The notes below the pieces were generated by a model. That model saw only the letters and a list, made by a program, of their open reading frames with translations. It did not search any database and had not been told where the DNA came from. A stretch of DNA of 64,000 nucleotides. Source: Lapillicoccus jejuensis (GTDB lineage Bacteria > Actinomycetota > Actinomycetes > Actinomycetales > Dermatophilaceae). Shown here one piece after another: positions 48,624-57,542 of the stretch (position 1 is the first letter of the stretch; each line of letters opens with the position of its first letter). The stretch covers positions 62,001-126,000 of the forward strand of contig NZ_VFMN01000001.1 of assembly GCF_006715055.1 (NCBI RefSeq). Reading direction: 5' to 3'. A program made the translations under genes and the position numbers.

Positions 48624-49238
48624 TCAGCGCGAGCGCCGCGCCCGCGACCACCCCTGCAGGTTGGGGCGGTGCCGGGCCAGCACGACCCCCGAGAGGACGA
48701 CGCCGTACGCCGTCGTCGACCAGCCCACCCCACCGAGCGGACCCGTGCGCCCGAGGCCGGCGAGGACCCCGAGGACCACGAGCGTCCCCGCCGCCGCGAC
48801 GGACGCGCCCGCCACCCACCGCCCCAGGGCCACCACCGCGACGAAGACGACGACCATGACGAGCGCGAACCACGGCAGCACCCCGAGGACGGCGCCCAGC
48901 GCCGTCGCCACCCCCTTGCCGCCGTGCCCCCGCAGGAACGGTGACCACACGTGCCCGAGCACCGCCGCCACCCCCACGACGTACGACGCCCCGTGCCCAC
49001 CCAGGTGCAGCGCCAGCACCGACGGGACGAACCCCTTCGCCACGTCGAGCAGCCCGACGAGCACGCCCCACCGCGCGCCGAGGACCCGTCCGGCGTTGGT
49101 GGCCCCGGGGTTGCCGGAGCCCGCGGTGGCGAGGTCGCGCCCGAGCACCCGCGCGACGATCGTCGCCGGGTTGACCGACCCCAGCAGGAACGCCGCGACC
49201 GCCCCGAGCGCGACCGCCACCAAGGACCCCGCCCTCAC
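48624..49238 (-). CDS. plsY: Glycerol-3-phosphate acyltransferase PlsY
   Basis: A 204-residue integral membrane acyltransferase that acylates glycerol-3-phosphate from acyl-phosphate, starting phospholipid synthesis. Motifs: FLLGSVNPATIVARVLGRD, GSGNPGATNAGRVLGARWG, GHVWSPFLRGHGGKGVATALG, with five to seven membrane segments. The GTG start follows typical sequence; the 92-bp gap to comEA contains two TGTGGACGAC sequences. It precedes comEA and follows DegV, separated by the 20-bp tandem repeats. Confidence 0.93.
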   Translation of the reverse strand: MRAGSLVAVALGAVAAFLLGSVNPATIVARVLGRDLATAGSGNPGATNAGRVLGARWGVLVGLLDVAKGFVPSVLALHLGGHGASYVVGVAAVLGHVWSPFLRGHGGKGVATALGAVLGVLPWFALVMVVVFVAVVALGRWVAGASVAAAGTLVVLGVLAGLGRTGPLGGVGWSTTAYGVVLSGVVLARHRPNLQGWSRARRSR

Positions 49239-49240
49239 CG

Positions 49241-49300
49241 CCGGCCCGCCCGGCTCACGGCCGGCCTACCCGGCTCACGGCCGGCCCGCCCGGCTCACGG
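49241..49300. repeat. Three tandem 20-bp repeats between plsY and degV
   Basis: Unit CCGGCCCGCCCGGCTCACGG at 49241-49260 and 49281-49300; the middle unit 49261-49280 differs at two bases (CCGGCCTACCCGG...). The third unit carries the TGA stop of the DegV-family gene (49295-49297). It fills the gap to the plsY start. Confidence 0.9.
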
Positions 49301-50152
49301 CCGCGGCGACACGACGACGGCGACCGTCCCCGGACCGACGTGCGCACCGACCACCGCACCGAGCTGCCCGACCACGACCTCCCCGACCCGGTCGGCCGGC
49401 AGGTCCGCCCGCAGCTGCTGGGCCAGCCCCTGCGCCCGGGCCTCCCCGTCCAGGTGCTGCACCGCGACGTCGACGACCCCCGGCGCCCGACCGGCCGCCT
49501 CGAGCGCCAGCGCGGCCAACCGGGCCAGCGCCCGCGACGAGGTCCGCACCCGCTCCAGCGGCTCGATCGCGCCCTCGCGGATGGTGAGGATGGGCTTGAT
49601 CGCGAGCGCCGACCCGAGCAGCGCCGACGCCGCGCCGATCCGGCCGCCGCGCCGCAGGTGCTCGAGGGTGTCGACGTAGAACGCCACCGACGACGCGGCC
49701 GCCCGGGCCCGGGCGACGGCCGCGACCTCCTCCGGTCCGGCCCCCCGACCGGCCGCCTGCGCGGCGGACAGGACGGCGTACCCCATCGCCATCCCGAGGG
49801 TGCGGGCGTCGACGACTGTGACCGGCAGCGGTGCCTGCCCAGCGGCGAGCTGCGCCGACTGCACCGTCCCGGACATGTCCGCCGACAGGTGCACCGACAC
49901 GACCGACGTCGCGCCCTCGGCGGCCAGCTGCTCGTACGCCCCGAGGAACGCCTGCGGCGTGGGCCGCGACGTGCTGACGGGGGTGAAGGAGCGCAGCGCC
50001 GCCGCGAGGTCGTCCGGCTCGACGTCGCTCTCGCGCCGGTCGAGCGACCCGACGACGACGTGCAGCGGCACGATCGTCAACGGCGTCGCCGCCGCCGCGA
50101 CCAGCTCCCGCGGCAGGTAGGCCGTGGAGTCGGTGACGACGGCGACGCTCAC
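49295..50152 (-). CDS. DegV-family fatty acid-binding protein
   Basis: A 285-residue protein of the DegV/FakB family, which binds a fatty acid for phosphorylation by FakA. It has the opening VAVVTDSTAYLPRELV, RESDVEPDDL, TSRPTPQAFLGAYEQL, the VSVHLSADMSGTVQSAQLAA segment and a KPILTIREGAIEPLERVRT stretch. It ends with QLGAVVGAHVGPGTVAVVV, the usual C-terminal strand. The GTG start lies 24 bp after the leuS stop region, so it is read with plsY or leuS. FakA is not in the window. Confidence 0.92.
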   Translation of the reverse strand: MSVAVVTDSTAYLPRELVAAAATPLTIVPLHVVVGSLDRRESDVEPDDLAAALRSFTPVSTSRPTPQAFLGAYEQLAAEGATSVVSVHLSADMSGTVQSAQLAAGQAPLPVTVVDARTLGMAMGYAVLSAAQAAGRGAGPEEVAAVARARAAASSVAFYVDTLEHLRRGGRIGAASALLGSALAIKPILTIREGAIEPLERVRTSSRALARLAALALEAAGRAPGVVDVAVQHLDGEARAQGLAQQLRADLPADRVGEVVVGQLGAVVGAHVGPGTVAVVVSPRP

Positions 50153-50176
50153 CCGGGCGAACCTACCGGGGGCGGG

Positions 50177-53176
50177 TCACGCCGGGACGACGTTGACGAG
50201 CTTCGGCGCCCGCACGATGACCGTGCGCACCCCGTCCGGCGTCGCCGCGACGACCTTCTCGCGCGCCAGGACCAGCTCGCGCAGCGCGTCCTCGGTGATG
50301 TCGGCCGGCACCTCGACCCGGTCGCGGACCTTGCCCTTGACCTGGATGACGCAGGTGACCTGGTCGTCGACGAGCAGCGCCGGGTCGGCGACCGGGAACG
50401 CCGCGTGCGCGACCCCTCCGTCGTGCCCGAGGCGGCTCCACAGCTCCTCGCTCACGTGCGGCGCGACCGGCGCGAGCATGAGCACCATGGCCTCGACGAC
50501 GTCGCGCGGCGGCGACGCCAGCTTGGTCACCGCGTTGTTCAGCTCGATGAGCTTGGCCAGCGCCGTGTTGAACCGCAGCTGCTCGTAGTCCTCGCGCACC
50601 CCGGCGATCGTCTTGTGCAGCAGCACCGTCGTCGCGCGGTCGGCGGGCTCGCCGGTGACGACGACCTCGCCGGTCCGCTCGTCGACGACGTTGCGCCACA
50701 GGCGCTGCAGGAAGCGCTGCGACCCGACGACCGCGCGGGTCTCCCACGGCTTGCTCAGCTCGAGCGGACCCATCGACATCTCGTAGACGCGGAAGGTGTC
50801 GGCGCCGTAGGCGTCGTACATCTCGTCGGGGCTGACCGAGTTCTTCAGCGACTTGCCGATCTTGCCCAGCTCGCGGGTGACCGGCTCGTCCTGCCAGGTG
50901 AAGGTGACGTCGTCGCCGGCGCCGTGCTCGACGACCTCCTTGGCCTCGACCGGCTGGCCGCGACCGTCGCGGTAGGCGTACGCCTGGATGTAGCCCTGCG
51001 AGAAGTAGCGCCGGAACGGCTCCTCGCTGCTGACGAAGCCGAGGTCGAAGAGCACCTTGTGCCAGAACCGCGCGTAGAGCAGGTGCAGCACGGCGTGCTC
51101 GACGCCGCCGACGTAGAGGTCGACGCCGCCCGGGTCGCGCGTCCCCGCGGGCGCGCCGGCGACCGGCTCGTCCTGCGGCCCGACCCAGTAGGCCTCGTTC
51201 TGCGGGTCGCAGAACGCCGCGTCGTTGGCCGGGTCGAGGTAGCGCAGGTAGTACCAGCACGACCCCGCCCAGTTGGGCATCGTGTTGGTCTCCCGGCGGT
51301 AGCGGCGCACGCCGCGGCCGTCGCCGAGGTCGAGCTCCACCTCGACCCACTCCGGCACCCGCGACAGCGGCGGCTCCGGCGAGGACTGCGCGTCGTCGGC
51401 CTCGAACGTCTTGGGCGCGTAGTCCGGCACGTCCGGCAGCTCGACCGGCAGCATCGACTCCGGGACCGCGTGGACGACACCGTCCTCGTCGTAGACGACG
51501 GGGAACGGCTCACCCCAGTAGCGCTGCCGGCTGAACAGCCAGTCGCGCAGCCGGTAGGTGACGGTCCCTTCCCCGGAACCCTTCTCCTCGAGCCAGGCGA
51601 CGATGCGCTCCTTGGCCTCGGCGACGCCGAGCCCGTCCAGCGAGATCTCGTCGTTGGCCGAGTTGACCGCCGGCCCGTCGCCGACGTACGCCCGGTCCTC
51701 CGGGTGGCCCTCGGACGGCTGCACCGTCCGCACGATCGGCAGCTCGTACGCCGTCGCGAAGTCCCAGTCGCGCTCGTCCTGCGCCGGGACGGCCATGATC
51801 GCGCCGGTGCCGTAGCCCATGAGGACGTAGTCGGCGACGAAGACGGGGACGCGGACGCCGTTGACCGGGTTGGTCGCCCACGCGCCGGTGAAGACGCCGG
51901 TCTTGGCCTTGTCCTCCTTCTGCCGCTCGACCTCGCTCTTGCGCGAGGCGGCGAGCCGGTACGACGCCACCGCGGCCTGCGGGCTGCTCGTGTCGACCCC
52001 CGCGGCCCCACCCTTCCAGGCCTCGCGGGTCCCGTCGGGCCAGGCCGCCGGCACGAGCGCGTCCACGAGCGGGTGCTCCGGGGCCAGCACCATGAAGGTC
52101 GCGCCGAAGAGGGTGTCGGGACGCGTCGTGAAGACCTCGACCTCGGCGCCGTCACCGGCGCGCTCACCGGAGACCGTCGTCACCGGGAAGCGCACGTGCG
52201 CGCCCTGTGAGCGCCCGATCCAGTTGCGCTGCATGGTCTTGACCTTCTCGGGCCAGTCCACGCGGTCCAGGTCGTCGGCCAGCCGGTCGGCGTACGCGGT
52301 GATCCGCATCATCCACTGGCGCAGGTTGCGCCGGAAGACGGGGTAGTTACCGCGCTCGGAGCGGCCCTCGTTGGTGACCTCCTCGTTGGACAGCACCGTC
52401 CCCAGCCCCGGGCACCAGTTGACCGGCGCCTCGGAGGTGTAGGCCAGCCGGTGCGCGTCGACGACCTCGGCCCGCTCGACCGCGTCCAGCTGCGACCAGG
52501 AGCGACCGGCCAGCTCGGGCACCCTCCGCGTCCCCGCCTCCAGCGCCGCGACGAGCTCGGCGATCGGCCGCGCCGCGCCGCGGCCGCCGTCGGCGCGCTC
52601 GACCTCCGGGTCGTACCAGGCCTCGAAGATCTGCCGGAAGATCCACTGCGTCCACCGGTAGTAGTCCGGGTCGATGGTCGCGTAGCTGCGCCGGTCGTCG
52701 AAGCCCAGCCCCAGGCGCCGCAGCTGGCGGCGCATGACGACCATGTTCTCCTCGGTCGTCTTTCGCGGGTGCTGCCCGGTCTGGACGGCGTACTGCTCCG
52801 CCGGCAGGCCGAAGGCGTCGAAGCCGAGGCAGTGCATGACGTTGCGCCCCAGCATCCGGTGGAACCGCGCGTAGACGTCGGTAGCGATGTAGCCCAGCGG
52901 GTGCCCGACGTGCAGGCCCGCCCCGCTCGGGTAGGGGAACATGTCGAGGACGACGAGCTTCTCCCCCAGCGCGGCGACCTCGTCCGGCTGCGCCCACGGC
53001 CCGGCCGGGTTCGGCGCGCGGAACGTGCCGCGCTCCTCCCAGCGGTCCTGCCAGGCGACCTCGATGTCCTGCGCCAGCCGCGCCGTGTAGCGGTACGGCG
53101 TCTCGTCGCCGCCCGCGCCGCCGCTGCCGCTGCTGGTGGTGCCGCTCGTGGTGTCGCTCGTCGTGCTCATGCTCAT
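50177..53176 (-). CDS. leuS: Leucyl-tRNA synthetase
   Basis: A 999-residue class I synthetase charging tRNA-Leu. HIGH-type motif [16 protein letters not shown], editing domain with [25 protein letters not shown]-type [15 protein letters not shown], and the C-terminal [19 protein letters not shown]. The long N-terminal Ser/Gly extension ([17 protein letters not shown]) is unusual but tolerated. The ATG at 53176 is chosen because GTCAGGAGC lies 8-10 nt upstream. Transcription starts near 53341, and a Leu-rich leader peptide plus terminator lie in between, so expression should depend on charged tRNA-Leu. Confidence 0.95.
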   Translation of the reverse strand: MSMSTTSDTTSGTTSSGSGGAGGDETPYRYTARLAQDIEVAWQDRWEERGTFRAPNPAGPWAQPDEVAALGEKLVVLDMFPYPSGAGLHVGHPLGYIATDVYARFHRMLGRNVMHCLGFDAFGLPAEQYAVQTGQHPRKTTEENMVVMRRQLRRLGLGFDDRRSYATIDPDYYRWTQWIFRQIFEAWYDPEVERADGGRGAARPIAELVAALEAGTRRVPELAGRSWSQLDAVERAEVVDAHRLAYTSEAPVNWCPGLGTVLSNEEVTNEGRSERGNYPVFRRNLRQWMMRITAYADRLADDLDRVDWPEKVKTMQRNWIGRSQGAHVRFPVTTVSGERAGDGAEVEVFTTRPDTLFGATFMVLAPEHPLVDALVPAAWPDGTREAWKGGAAGVDTSSPQAAVASYRLAASRKSEVERQKEDKAKTGVFTGAWATNPVNGVRVPVFVADYVLMGYGTGAIMAVPAQDERDWDFATAYELPIVRTVQPSEGHPEDRAYVGDGPAVNSANDEISLDGLGVAEAKERIVAWLEEKGSGEGTVTYRLRDWLFSRQRYWGEPFPVVYDEDGVVHAVPESMLPVELPDVPDYAPKTFEADDAQSSPEPPLSRVPEWVEVELDLGDGRGVRRYRRETNTMPNWAGSCWYYLRYLDPANDAAFCDPQNEAYWVGPQDEPVAGAPAGTRDPGGVDLYVGGVEHAVLHLLYARFWHKVLFDLGFVSSEEPFRRYFSQGYIQAYAYRDGRGQPVEAKEVVEHGAGDDVTFTWQDEPVTRELGKIGKSLKNSVSPDEMYDAYGADTFRVYEMSMGPLELSKPWETRAVVGSQRFLQRLWRNVVDERTGEVVVTGEPADRATTVLLHKTIAGVREDYEQLRFNTALAKLIELNNAVTKLASPPRDVVEAMVLMLAPVAPHVSEELWSRLGHDGGVAHAAFPVADPALLVDDQVTCVIQVKGKVRDRVEVPADITEDALRELVLAREKVVAATPDGVRTVIVRAPKLVNVVPA

Positions 53177-53255
53177 GCTCGTGCTCCTGACCTTCTCTGC
53201 CGGCGCCTGCCGCGTCGGCTGCTCGCCCACCGTGCGCGCCCCGCGGACCCGGGGC

Positions 53256-53282
53256 AAAAGAAAACCCCTCGCAGGGAGGGGT
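53256..53282 (-). terminator. Attenuator terminator upstream of leuS
   Basis: On the minus strand, ACCCCTC (53282-53276) pairs with GAGGGGT (53270-53264) around a 5-nt loop, followed by TTTTCTTTT (53264-53256): a classic intrinsic terminator with T tract, rare in this genome. It lies between the leader peptide and leuS. Confidence 0.85.
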
Positions 53283-53305
53283 GGCCGCGCCGAGGTCCGT
53301 CCGGG

Positions 53306-53341
53306 TCAGCGCGGCTGGCGAAGGAGGAGCAGCCGGATCAC
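53306..53341 (-). CDS. 11-aa leader peptide with four Leu codons, leuS attenuator
   Basis: GTG ATC CGG CTG CTC CTC CTT CGC CAG CCG CGC TGA encodes VIRLLLLRQPR; four consecutive Leu codons (53332-53321) include the rare CTT. The GTG is 6 nt after a TAGCCT -10 (53353-53348), so it is leaderless. A 7-bp stem, GCCGCGC (53315-53309) with GCGCGGC (53290-53284), links the end of the leader to the base of the terminator. Stalling at Leu codons would leave this stem free to form, and completing the peptide would block it. The competing fold is less clear than for the thrS leader. Confidence 0.7.
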   Translation of the reverse strand: MIRLLLLRQPR

Positions 53342-53347
53342 GCTCCG

Positions 53348-53353
53348 AGGCTA
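53348..53353 (-). promoter_or_regulatory. -10 element of the leuS leader transcript
   Basis: TAGCCT on the minus strand, 6 nt before the leader GTG at 53341. The matching -35 is weak. It gives leuS its own promoter downstream of the yhhN-like gene. Confidence 0.6.
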
Positions 53354-53375
53354 CCGCACCCGCACGGGCCGTCTC

Positions 53376-54029
53376 TCAGCCGACGAGGTCGGGGCGGACC
53401 AGCCCGACCGTCACGAGCGCCGCCGCCCCGTGGTAGGTCACCATCACGGCGACGGGCAGCGCCCGGCCGGCGCGCGGGACCACCGCGAACCGGGCGCCGG
53501 CGAGCAGCAGGTCGCTGACGGCGAGCAGCGTGAGACCGGCCGCCGGCAGCACCGCCCCGCGCCACCAGGTCGCCGCGGCGACGAGGACGAGCACGACGCC
53601 GTACGCCGTCGCGAGGCCGGCGACCGCGGGCTCGCTCGCCACCGCACGGCGCCGGACCGCGACGACCGCGACCGCGCCCAGCGCGACGACGAGGAGGACC
53701 GCGGGCCACCACGCCGTCCGGGCCGGCAGGGCGAGGACCCCGAGCAGCACGGCGACGTGGCCGACGAGGAAGGCGAGCGCCCCGGGCGTGAACCGGTCCG
53801 GGGCGAGCAGGAGGACGTCGCCGACGAGCCACGCGAGCAGGGCGAGCAGCAGCCAGCGCCCGGGCACGGTCGCCTCGGCGTGCGCGAGCACCGCCCAGAG
53901 CGCCAGCAGGACGGGGACGGCGGGCTTGGCCAGCTGCTCGACGCCGGCGGCCCGGCGCGCGACGGCGACCCAGTCGGCGACCGCGGCGACGGCCGCCGCG
54001 GCGAGCAGCACCCAGCCGAAGACGTTCAC
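53376..54029 (-). CDS. YhhN/TMEM86-family membrane protein (lysoplasmalogenase-like)
   Basis: A 217-residue multi-spanning membrane protein with about eight helices. The YhhN pattern is visible: LVGDVLLLAPDRFTPGALAFLVGHVAVLLG (GD, F, GH acidic/His residues in membrane), plus a similar second half (LTLLAVSDLLLAGARFAVV, GRALPVAVMVTYHGAAALV). Some family members are lysoplasmalogenases; activity here is uncertain. The GTG at 54029 begins at the first helix; the longer frame upstream has antisense-like composition. It lies upstream of the leuS promoter on the same strand. Confidence 0.82.
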   Translation of the reverse strand: MNVFGWVLLAAAAVAAVADWVAVARRAAGVEQLAKPAVPVLLALWAVLAHAEATVPGRWLLLALLAWLVGDVLLLAPDRFTPGALAFLVGHVAVLLGVLALPARTAWWPAVLLVVALGAVAVVAVRRRAVASEPAVAGLATAYGVVLVLVAAATWWRGAVLPAAGLTLLAVSDLLLAGARFAVVPRAGRALPVAVMVTYHGAAALVTVGLVRPDLVG

Positions 54030-54143
54030 GGCGTCACCCTCCCGCGCGCCGGCCCGTGCCGGTCGGCGACACACGGGACGTCGGCATCTCGCCGGTCGGG
54101 CCGGCCGCCGGGTGGTCGGGCGCGTGCGTACGCTGGGCACCCC

Positions 54144-54515
54144 ATGAGCAGCTACCAGCACGCCGTCACCGACGCCGACACCGCCGAGACCCTCGGCAGC
54201 GGCGACCTGCCGGTGCTCGCGACCCCCCGCCTCATCAACTGGTGCGAGCGCGCCGCCTTCGCCGAGGCCCGCGAGGCGCTCCAGGAGGGCCAGACCACCG
54301 TCGGGACGACGGTGAAGGTCGACCACGTCAAGGCGACCCCGGTCGGCTCGACGGTGACGGTCAGCTGCTCGAAGCCCAAGAACGACGGGCGCCGGCTGAT
54401 CTTCCACGTCAGCGTCAAGGACGCGGCGGGCGAGGTCGTGGCGCAGGGCGAGGTGCACCGTGCGGTCGTCGACCGCGACCGGTTCCTCGCGCGCTTCGGT
54501 GGCGCCCAGGCCTGA
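54144..54515 (+). CDS. Hot-dog thioesterase (FlK / YbgC-like)
   Basis: A 123-residue single hot-dog-fold protein. LATPRLINWCERAAFAEARE carries the Thr and Glu and VGTTVKVDHVKATPVGSTV the His that form the catalytic Thr-Glu-His set of fluoroacetyl-CoA thioesterase-like proteins. They hydrolyse short acyl-CoAs. Fluoroacetate specificity cannot be inferred. The start ATG follows TACGCT by 9 nt. It is monocistronic and convergent with the surface protein gene (gap 25 bp). Confidence 0.82.
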   Translation: MSSYQHAVTDADTAETLGSGDLPVLATPRLINWCERAAFAEAREALQEGQTTVGTTVKVDHVKATPVGSTVTVSCSKPKNDGRRLIFHVSVKDAAGEVVAQGEVHRAVVDRDRFLARFGGAQA

Positions 54516-54540
54516 CCGGCCGTTCCTGCGCCGTACGGCG

Positions 54541-56100
54541 TCAGGAGGCCGCGGGAGCCACCGTGGTCGCCGGGTCGGTCGCCGGAGCGCTAGCCGGGGT
54601 GCTGGTCGCGTCCGTGGCCGGGGCGGGCTCCGCCGCCTTCTCGGTCGTCGAACCCTCGCCCGACCCGGTCGTGACCGGGGCCGGGTCGGCCGGGACGGCC
54701 TCGTCGCTCGAACCGGTCGACTCGGTCGACGGACCGCCCGAGGACGGCTCGGTGACGACGACCGGTGCGGAGTCCGTGCCGTCCGTGGTGCCGGTGGTCG
54801 GCTGCTGTGCGGTCGATGACTGGGCCGCCTGGGCCGCGGCGGGCGCGTCGGCCCCGGCCGCGGACGACCCGGGCACCGAGGAGTCGGCCGGCGAGGACCC
54901 GGCGGCGCCGGTCGGCGTGGAGGCGGGGGTGCTGTCGGTGCCGTTGGTCGCCGTCCCCGTCGGGAGGGTGATGGGGTCCGTCGGGGTGGGCGCCGGGTCG
55001 GTCGCGGTCGCCGTGGGGTCGGGCGACGGGTTCGTCGGGCTGTCGGTCGGCGTGCCCGGCGGCGTCGTCGTGGCCGTGCTCGGCGTGTCCGTCGCGGGGG
55101 GCGGCGTCGACGTGGTCGTGGTGGTCGCCGGCGTCTCCGAGGCGGCGGTCGTCACCGCGGCGCCAACGGAGCCACCGGAGCCACCGGAGCCACCGGTGGC
55201 GCCCGAGGCGTCGGTCGACCCGGCGGTGGATCCCGCGGCGGCTGCGCCGCCACCGGTGCCGCCGGGCGGGGTGGTGGCGGCGGCGTCGACGTTCCCGCCA
55301 CTGCCGGTGCTGCCGGTGCTGCCGGTGCTGCCGGTGCTGCCGGCGCTGCCGGTGCTGCCGCCGGTCCCGACCGGGGCGAGGTCGATGACGAGCGCGGCCT
55401 GGGTGGACGGGAGGCCGGCGAGCATCGTCACCGCGGTAGCCGCCTCGCCGGGGCTCGTGCAGCTGCTCTGGGCCGATGCCGGCAGGCCGGGGCAGCTCAG
55501 CGTCGACTTCGCCGCGACGACGAACGAGACCGGCAGGATGACCCCGTCGCCGACCGAGGTGATGGGCTTGAGGGCCAGCAGGTTGGTCTTCCCGGGCTTC
55601 TGCACGCCGGTCAGCGTGTAGGACACCGTGACCGTCGTCGCCGCCGCGCCGAGCGCGACGACCTGCTGGCCCTTGAGGGTGGTGAAGTCGAGGACGACGG
55701 TGCGGCCGTCGGCGACGATGACGACGTTCTGGATCCGGACGCTGCTCTGGTCGAAGCCCGTCGGCAGCTGCGGCGGGCTGAGGGTGATGCTCGTGATGGG
55801 GCGGCCGGGGCGCAGCGTCTCGCTGACCGTGAGGGCGGTGTTGTCCTTGGTCGGGGCGGCCAGCACGGTGATGCCGGGGCCGGACTGCGGCGCCCCGCCG
55901 AGGGTCGGGGCCTTGAACCCGGCCGGGAGCTCCACGACGGTCGAGGTGCGACCGCCCCCGAGCGCCCGATCGCCCCCGGCGGCCACCTGGATGGCGGGGT
56001 GGGTGGTGAACACCGTGGTGGACGCCACGAAGCCGGCCGCGAGAGCGACGGCCCAGGCCATCCTCTGCCGCTTCGGCACGCGCACGGACGTCCGCACCAC
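54541..56100 (-). CDS. Secreted or surface protein with Ser/Thr/Pro-rich repetitive C-terminus
   Basis: A 519-residue exported protein. The N-terminal signal segment MAWAVALAAGFVASTTVFTT is followed by a folded domain of about 240 residues (STVVELPAGFKAPTL, VSYTLTGVQKPGKTNLLA, two Cys LSCPGLP/SSCTS). The second half is low-complexity Gly/Ser/Thr/Pro/Ala with STGSTGSTG-type repeats from 9-bp DNA units. No LPXTG sorting motif or C-terminal membrane helix is seen, so anchoring is unclear; it could be a wall-associated stalk. The GTG pair at 56100/56097 has AAGGAGACC upstream. Confidence 0.68.
   Translation of the reverse strand: MVRTSVRVPKRQRMAWAVALAAGFVASTTVFTTHPAIQVAAGGDRALGGGRTSTVVELPAGFKAPTLGGAPQSGPGITVLAAPTKDNTALTVSETLRPGRPITSITLSPPQLPTGFDQSSVRIQNVVIVADGRTVVLDFTTLKGQQVVALGAAATTVTVSYTLTGVQKPGKTNLLALKPITSVGDGVILPVSFVVAAKSTLSCPGLPASAQSSCTSPGEAATAVTMLAGLPSTQAALVIDLAPVGTGGSTGSAGSTGSTGSTGSTGSGGNVDAAATTPPGGTGGGAAAAGSTAGSTDASGATGGSGGSGGSVGAAVTTAASETPATTTTTSTPPPATDTPSTATTTPPGTPTDSPTNPSPDPTATATDPAPTPTDPITLPTGTATNGTDSTPASTPTGAAGSSPADSSVPGSSAAGADAPAAAQAAQSSTAQQPTTGTTDGTDSAPVVVTEPSSGGPSTESTGSSDEAVPADPAPVTTGSGEGSTTEKAAEPAPATDATSTPASAPATDPATTVAPAAS
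55301..55354. repeat. 9-bp tandem repeats in the surface-protein gene
   Basis: Six consecutive CTGCCGGTG units (one CTGCCGGCG) at 55301-55354 encode the STG/SAG repeats on the minus strand. They could vary in number by slippage while keeping frame. Confidence 0.8.
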
Positions 56101-56395
56101 GACTGGTCTCCTTCTTCGCCGGGCCGAGGGATTGGCTCCGACGACGTCCCCTCCCCAGGGACATCTCCAGCATAGGAGCCGCCGCGTGCTCCGCGTCCGA
56201 TTCTGCCGTTTTCGACCCGAACGGACGAGGAGGTGCGACACGGTCGATGGGCGTCTCATCACGAAGGTCACGGTTCGGCCCGGTCTGGGCATCCTTGGCC
56301 CACCCGGTCCCGGCTGGACCACCCCTCACCGGGCGCACGACCTCGTACTGTGAGGGTGCGCCGGATGGCCCGGACCGTGCACGTCAGGAGGGCCC
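56101..56395. other. Divergent intergenic region of about 295 bp
   Basis: It separates the surface protein (minus) from a small membrane protein (plus). A -10-like TACTGT lies at 56346-56351, about 45 nt before the GTG at 56396. No gene or repeat is seen in the rest. Confidence 0.5.
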
Positions 56396-56608
56396 GTGAA
56401 GCCTGGTCGCATCGCCGTCGGCGCGGGGGTCGTCGTCCTCGGGATCGTGGTCGCATCCGTCAACGCCTGGGCCTTCCGGGCCTACCCCGACTCATGGGGT
56501 GGTCCCGACATCGGCGGTGGGTTCATCCAGCTGTGCGCGTACGCGGCCGTGGTCGTCGGCGCGGTCCTCCTGGCCCGTGGGCTCCGCGGACGCCGGCGAC
56601 GCCGCTGA
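56396..56608 (+). CDS. Small two-helix membrane protein, 70 aa
   Basis: A 70-residue protein with two hydrophobic helices (IAVGAGVVVLGIVVASVNAW, LCAYAAVVVGAVLLARGL), a short outer loop (YPDSWGGPDIGGG) and a basic C-terminal tail GRRRRR. The GTG has AGGAGG upstream. No family is recognised. It is followed by a perfect terminator hairpin. Confidence 0.6.
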   Translation: MKPGRIAVGAGVVVLGIVVASVNAWAFRAYPDSWGGPDIGGGFIQLCAYAAVVVGAVLLARGLRGRRRRR

Positions 56609-56652
56609 CGCCGCTGACGCTCCGCCGTCCGTAGGACGGTCCCGCACGACGA

Positions 56653-56681
56653 AGCGCCCCGGCCGCTTCGGCCGGGGCGCT
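56653..56681. terminator. 12-bp perfect hairpin, bidirectional terminator
   Basis: AGCGCCCCGGCC (56653-56664) / GGCCGGGGCGCT (56670-56681), loop GCTTC, between the small membrane gene (plus) and the tRNA (minus). Confidence 0.75.
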
Positions 56682-56694
56682 CTCGTGGTCCCGC

Positions 56695-56770
<76 letters not shown>

Positions 56771-56852
56771 GTACGAGGTCTCCCTCGCGGGTGGCCGCCG
56801 GTCTCCCGTGCGGCCTGCGGAAGTCTAGCGGGCCGCTCGCCCGCCGCCCAAA

Positions 56853-57542
56853 TCAGCCCCCGTCGCGGCCCTCGACCACCGGCGCGGGCTCCGGCACGAC
56901 TCCCGCGTTCCACTCCTCGAGCCGGTACGCCGGCCCCGCCGGCGCCCCCTCGACGAGGCGCGCCTCGGCGACGGTGGCCCAGTGGCAGTTGCCGAGACCC
57001 CACAGCATCCGCGCCGCGAGCATCGGCTCGAGCCCGAGCAGGGACGCGGCGAGCGCCCGGGCGGCGACGCCGTGCGAGACGAGCAGGGCGACGGCACCCT
57101 CGGGGAGGTCGGCGAGCACCTCGTCGGCGGCGGCCCGGGTCCGGGCGGCCACCTCGGCGACCGTCTCCCCCGTGCCGCCCCGCCGGACGTCGACGCCGCG
57201 CGCCATCTCCTCGAGGGTGGCGGCGTCCTCCTTGCGCACCTGCGCGCTCGTGCGACCGGACCACGCGCCCACGTCGATCTCGCGCAGACGCCGGTCCGTG
57301 CGCACGGGCAGCCCGGCGACGCGGGCCACCGCCTCGGCGGTCCGGCGGGCGCGCTGCAGGTCGGACGAGACGACGACGTACGGCGTCCTCGCCGCGAGGA
57401 CGGGGGCGGCGCGCCGCGCCTGCTCCTCCCCCCGCGCGGACAGGGCGGAGTCGCGGTGCCCCTGCCAGATGCCGGCCGCGTTGTCGGCGGTCTCGCCGTG
57501 CCGCAGCAGGACCAGCCGCCTCGGGCCGGCCGGACCGGTCAC
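56853..57542 (-). CDS. Histidine phosphatase (phosphoglycerate-mutase-like)
   Basis: A 229-residue branch-1 histidine phosphatase. RLVLLRHGETADNAAGIWQG has the catalytic RHG; a second Arg lies in SSDLQRARRTAEAV; a Glu in REIDVGAWSGRT; and a His in VALLVSHGVAARALA. Substrate unknown. Such genes sit beside rsfS in many actinobacteria (gpm2-like). The GTG at 57542 overlaps the rsfS stop by 4 bp. tRNA-Ala follows on the same strand. Confidence 0.88.
   Translation of the reverse strand: MTGPAGPRRLVLLRHGETADNAAGIWQGHRDSALSARGEEQARRAAPVLAARTPYVVVSSDLQRARRTAEAVARVAGLPVRTDRRLREIDVGAWSGRTSAQVRKEDAATLEEMARGVDVRRGGTGETVAEVAARTRAAADEVLADLPEGAVALLVSHGVAARALAASLLGLEPMLAARMLWGLGNCHWATVAEARLVEGAPAGPAYRLEEWNAGVVPEPAPVVEGRDGG

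Noticed and set aside
45527-49000. Single 1157-codon frame joining comEC with upstream sequence
   Set aside because: The part before 47458 is a shifted frame of comEA and plsY; comEC proper starts at the GTG coupled to comEA.
49241-49300. CRISPR or att site
   Set aside because: Three contiguous 20-bp units without spacers, next to no integrase or tRNA.
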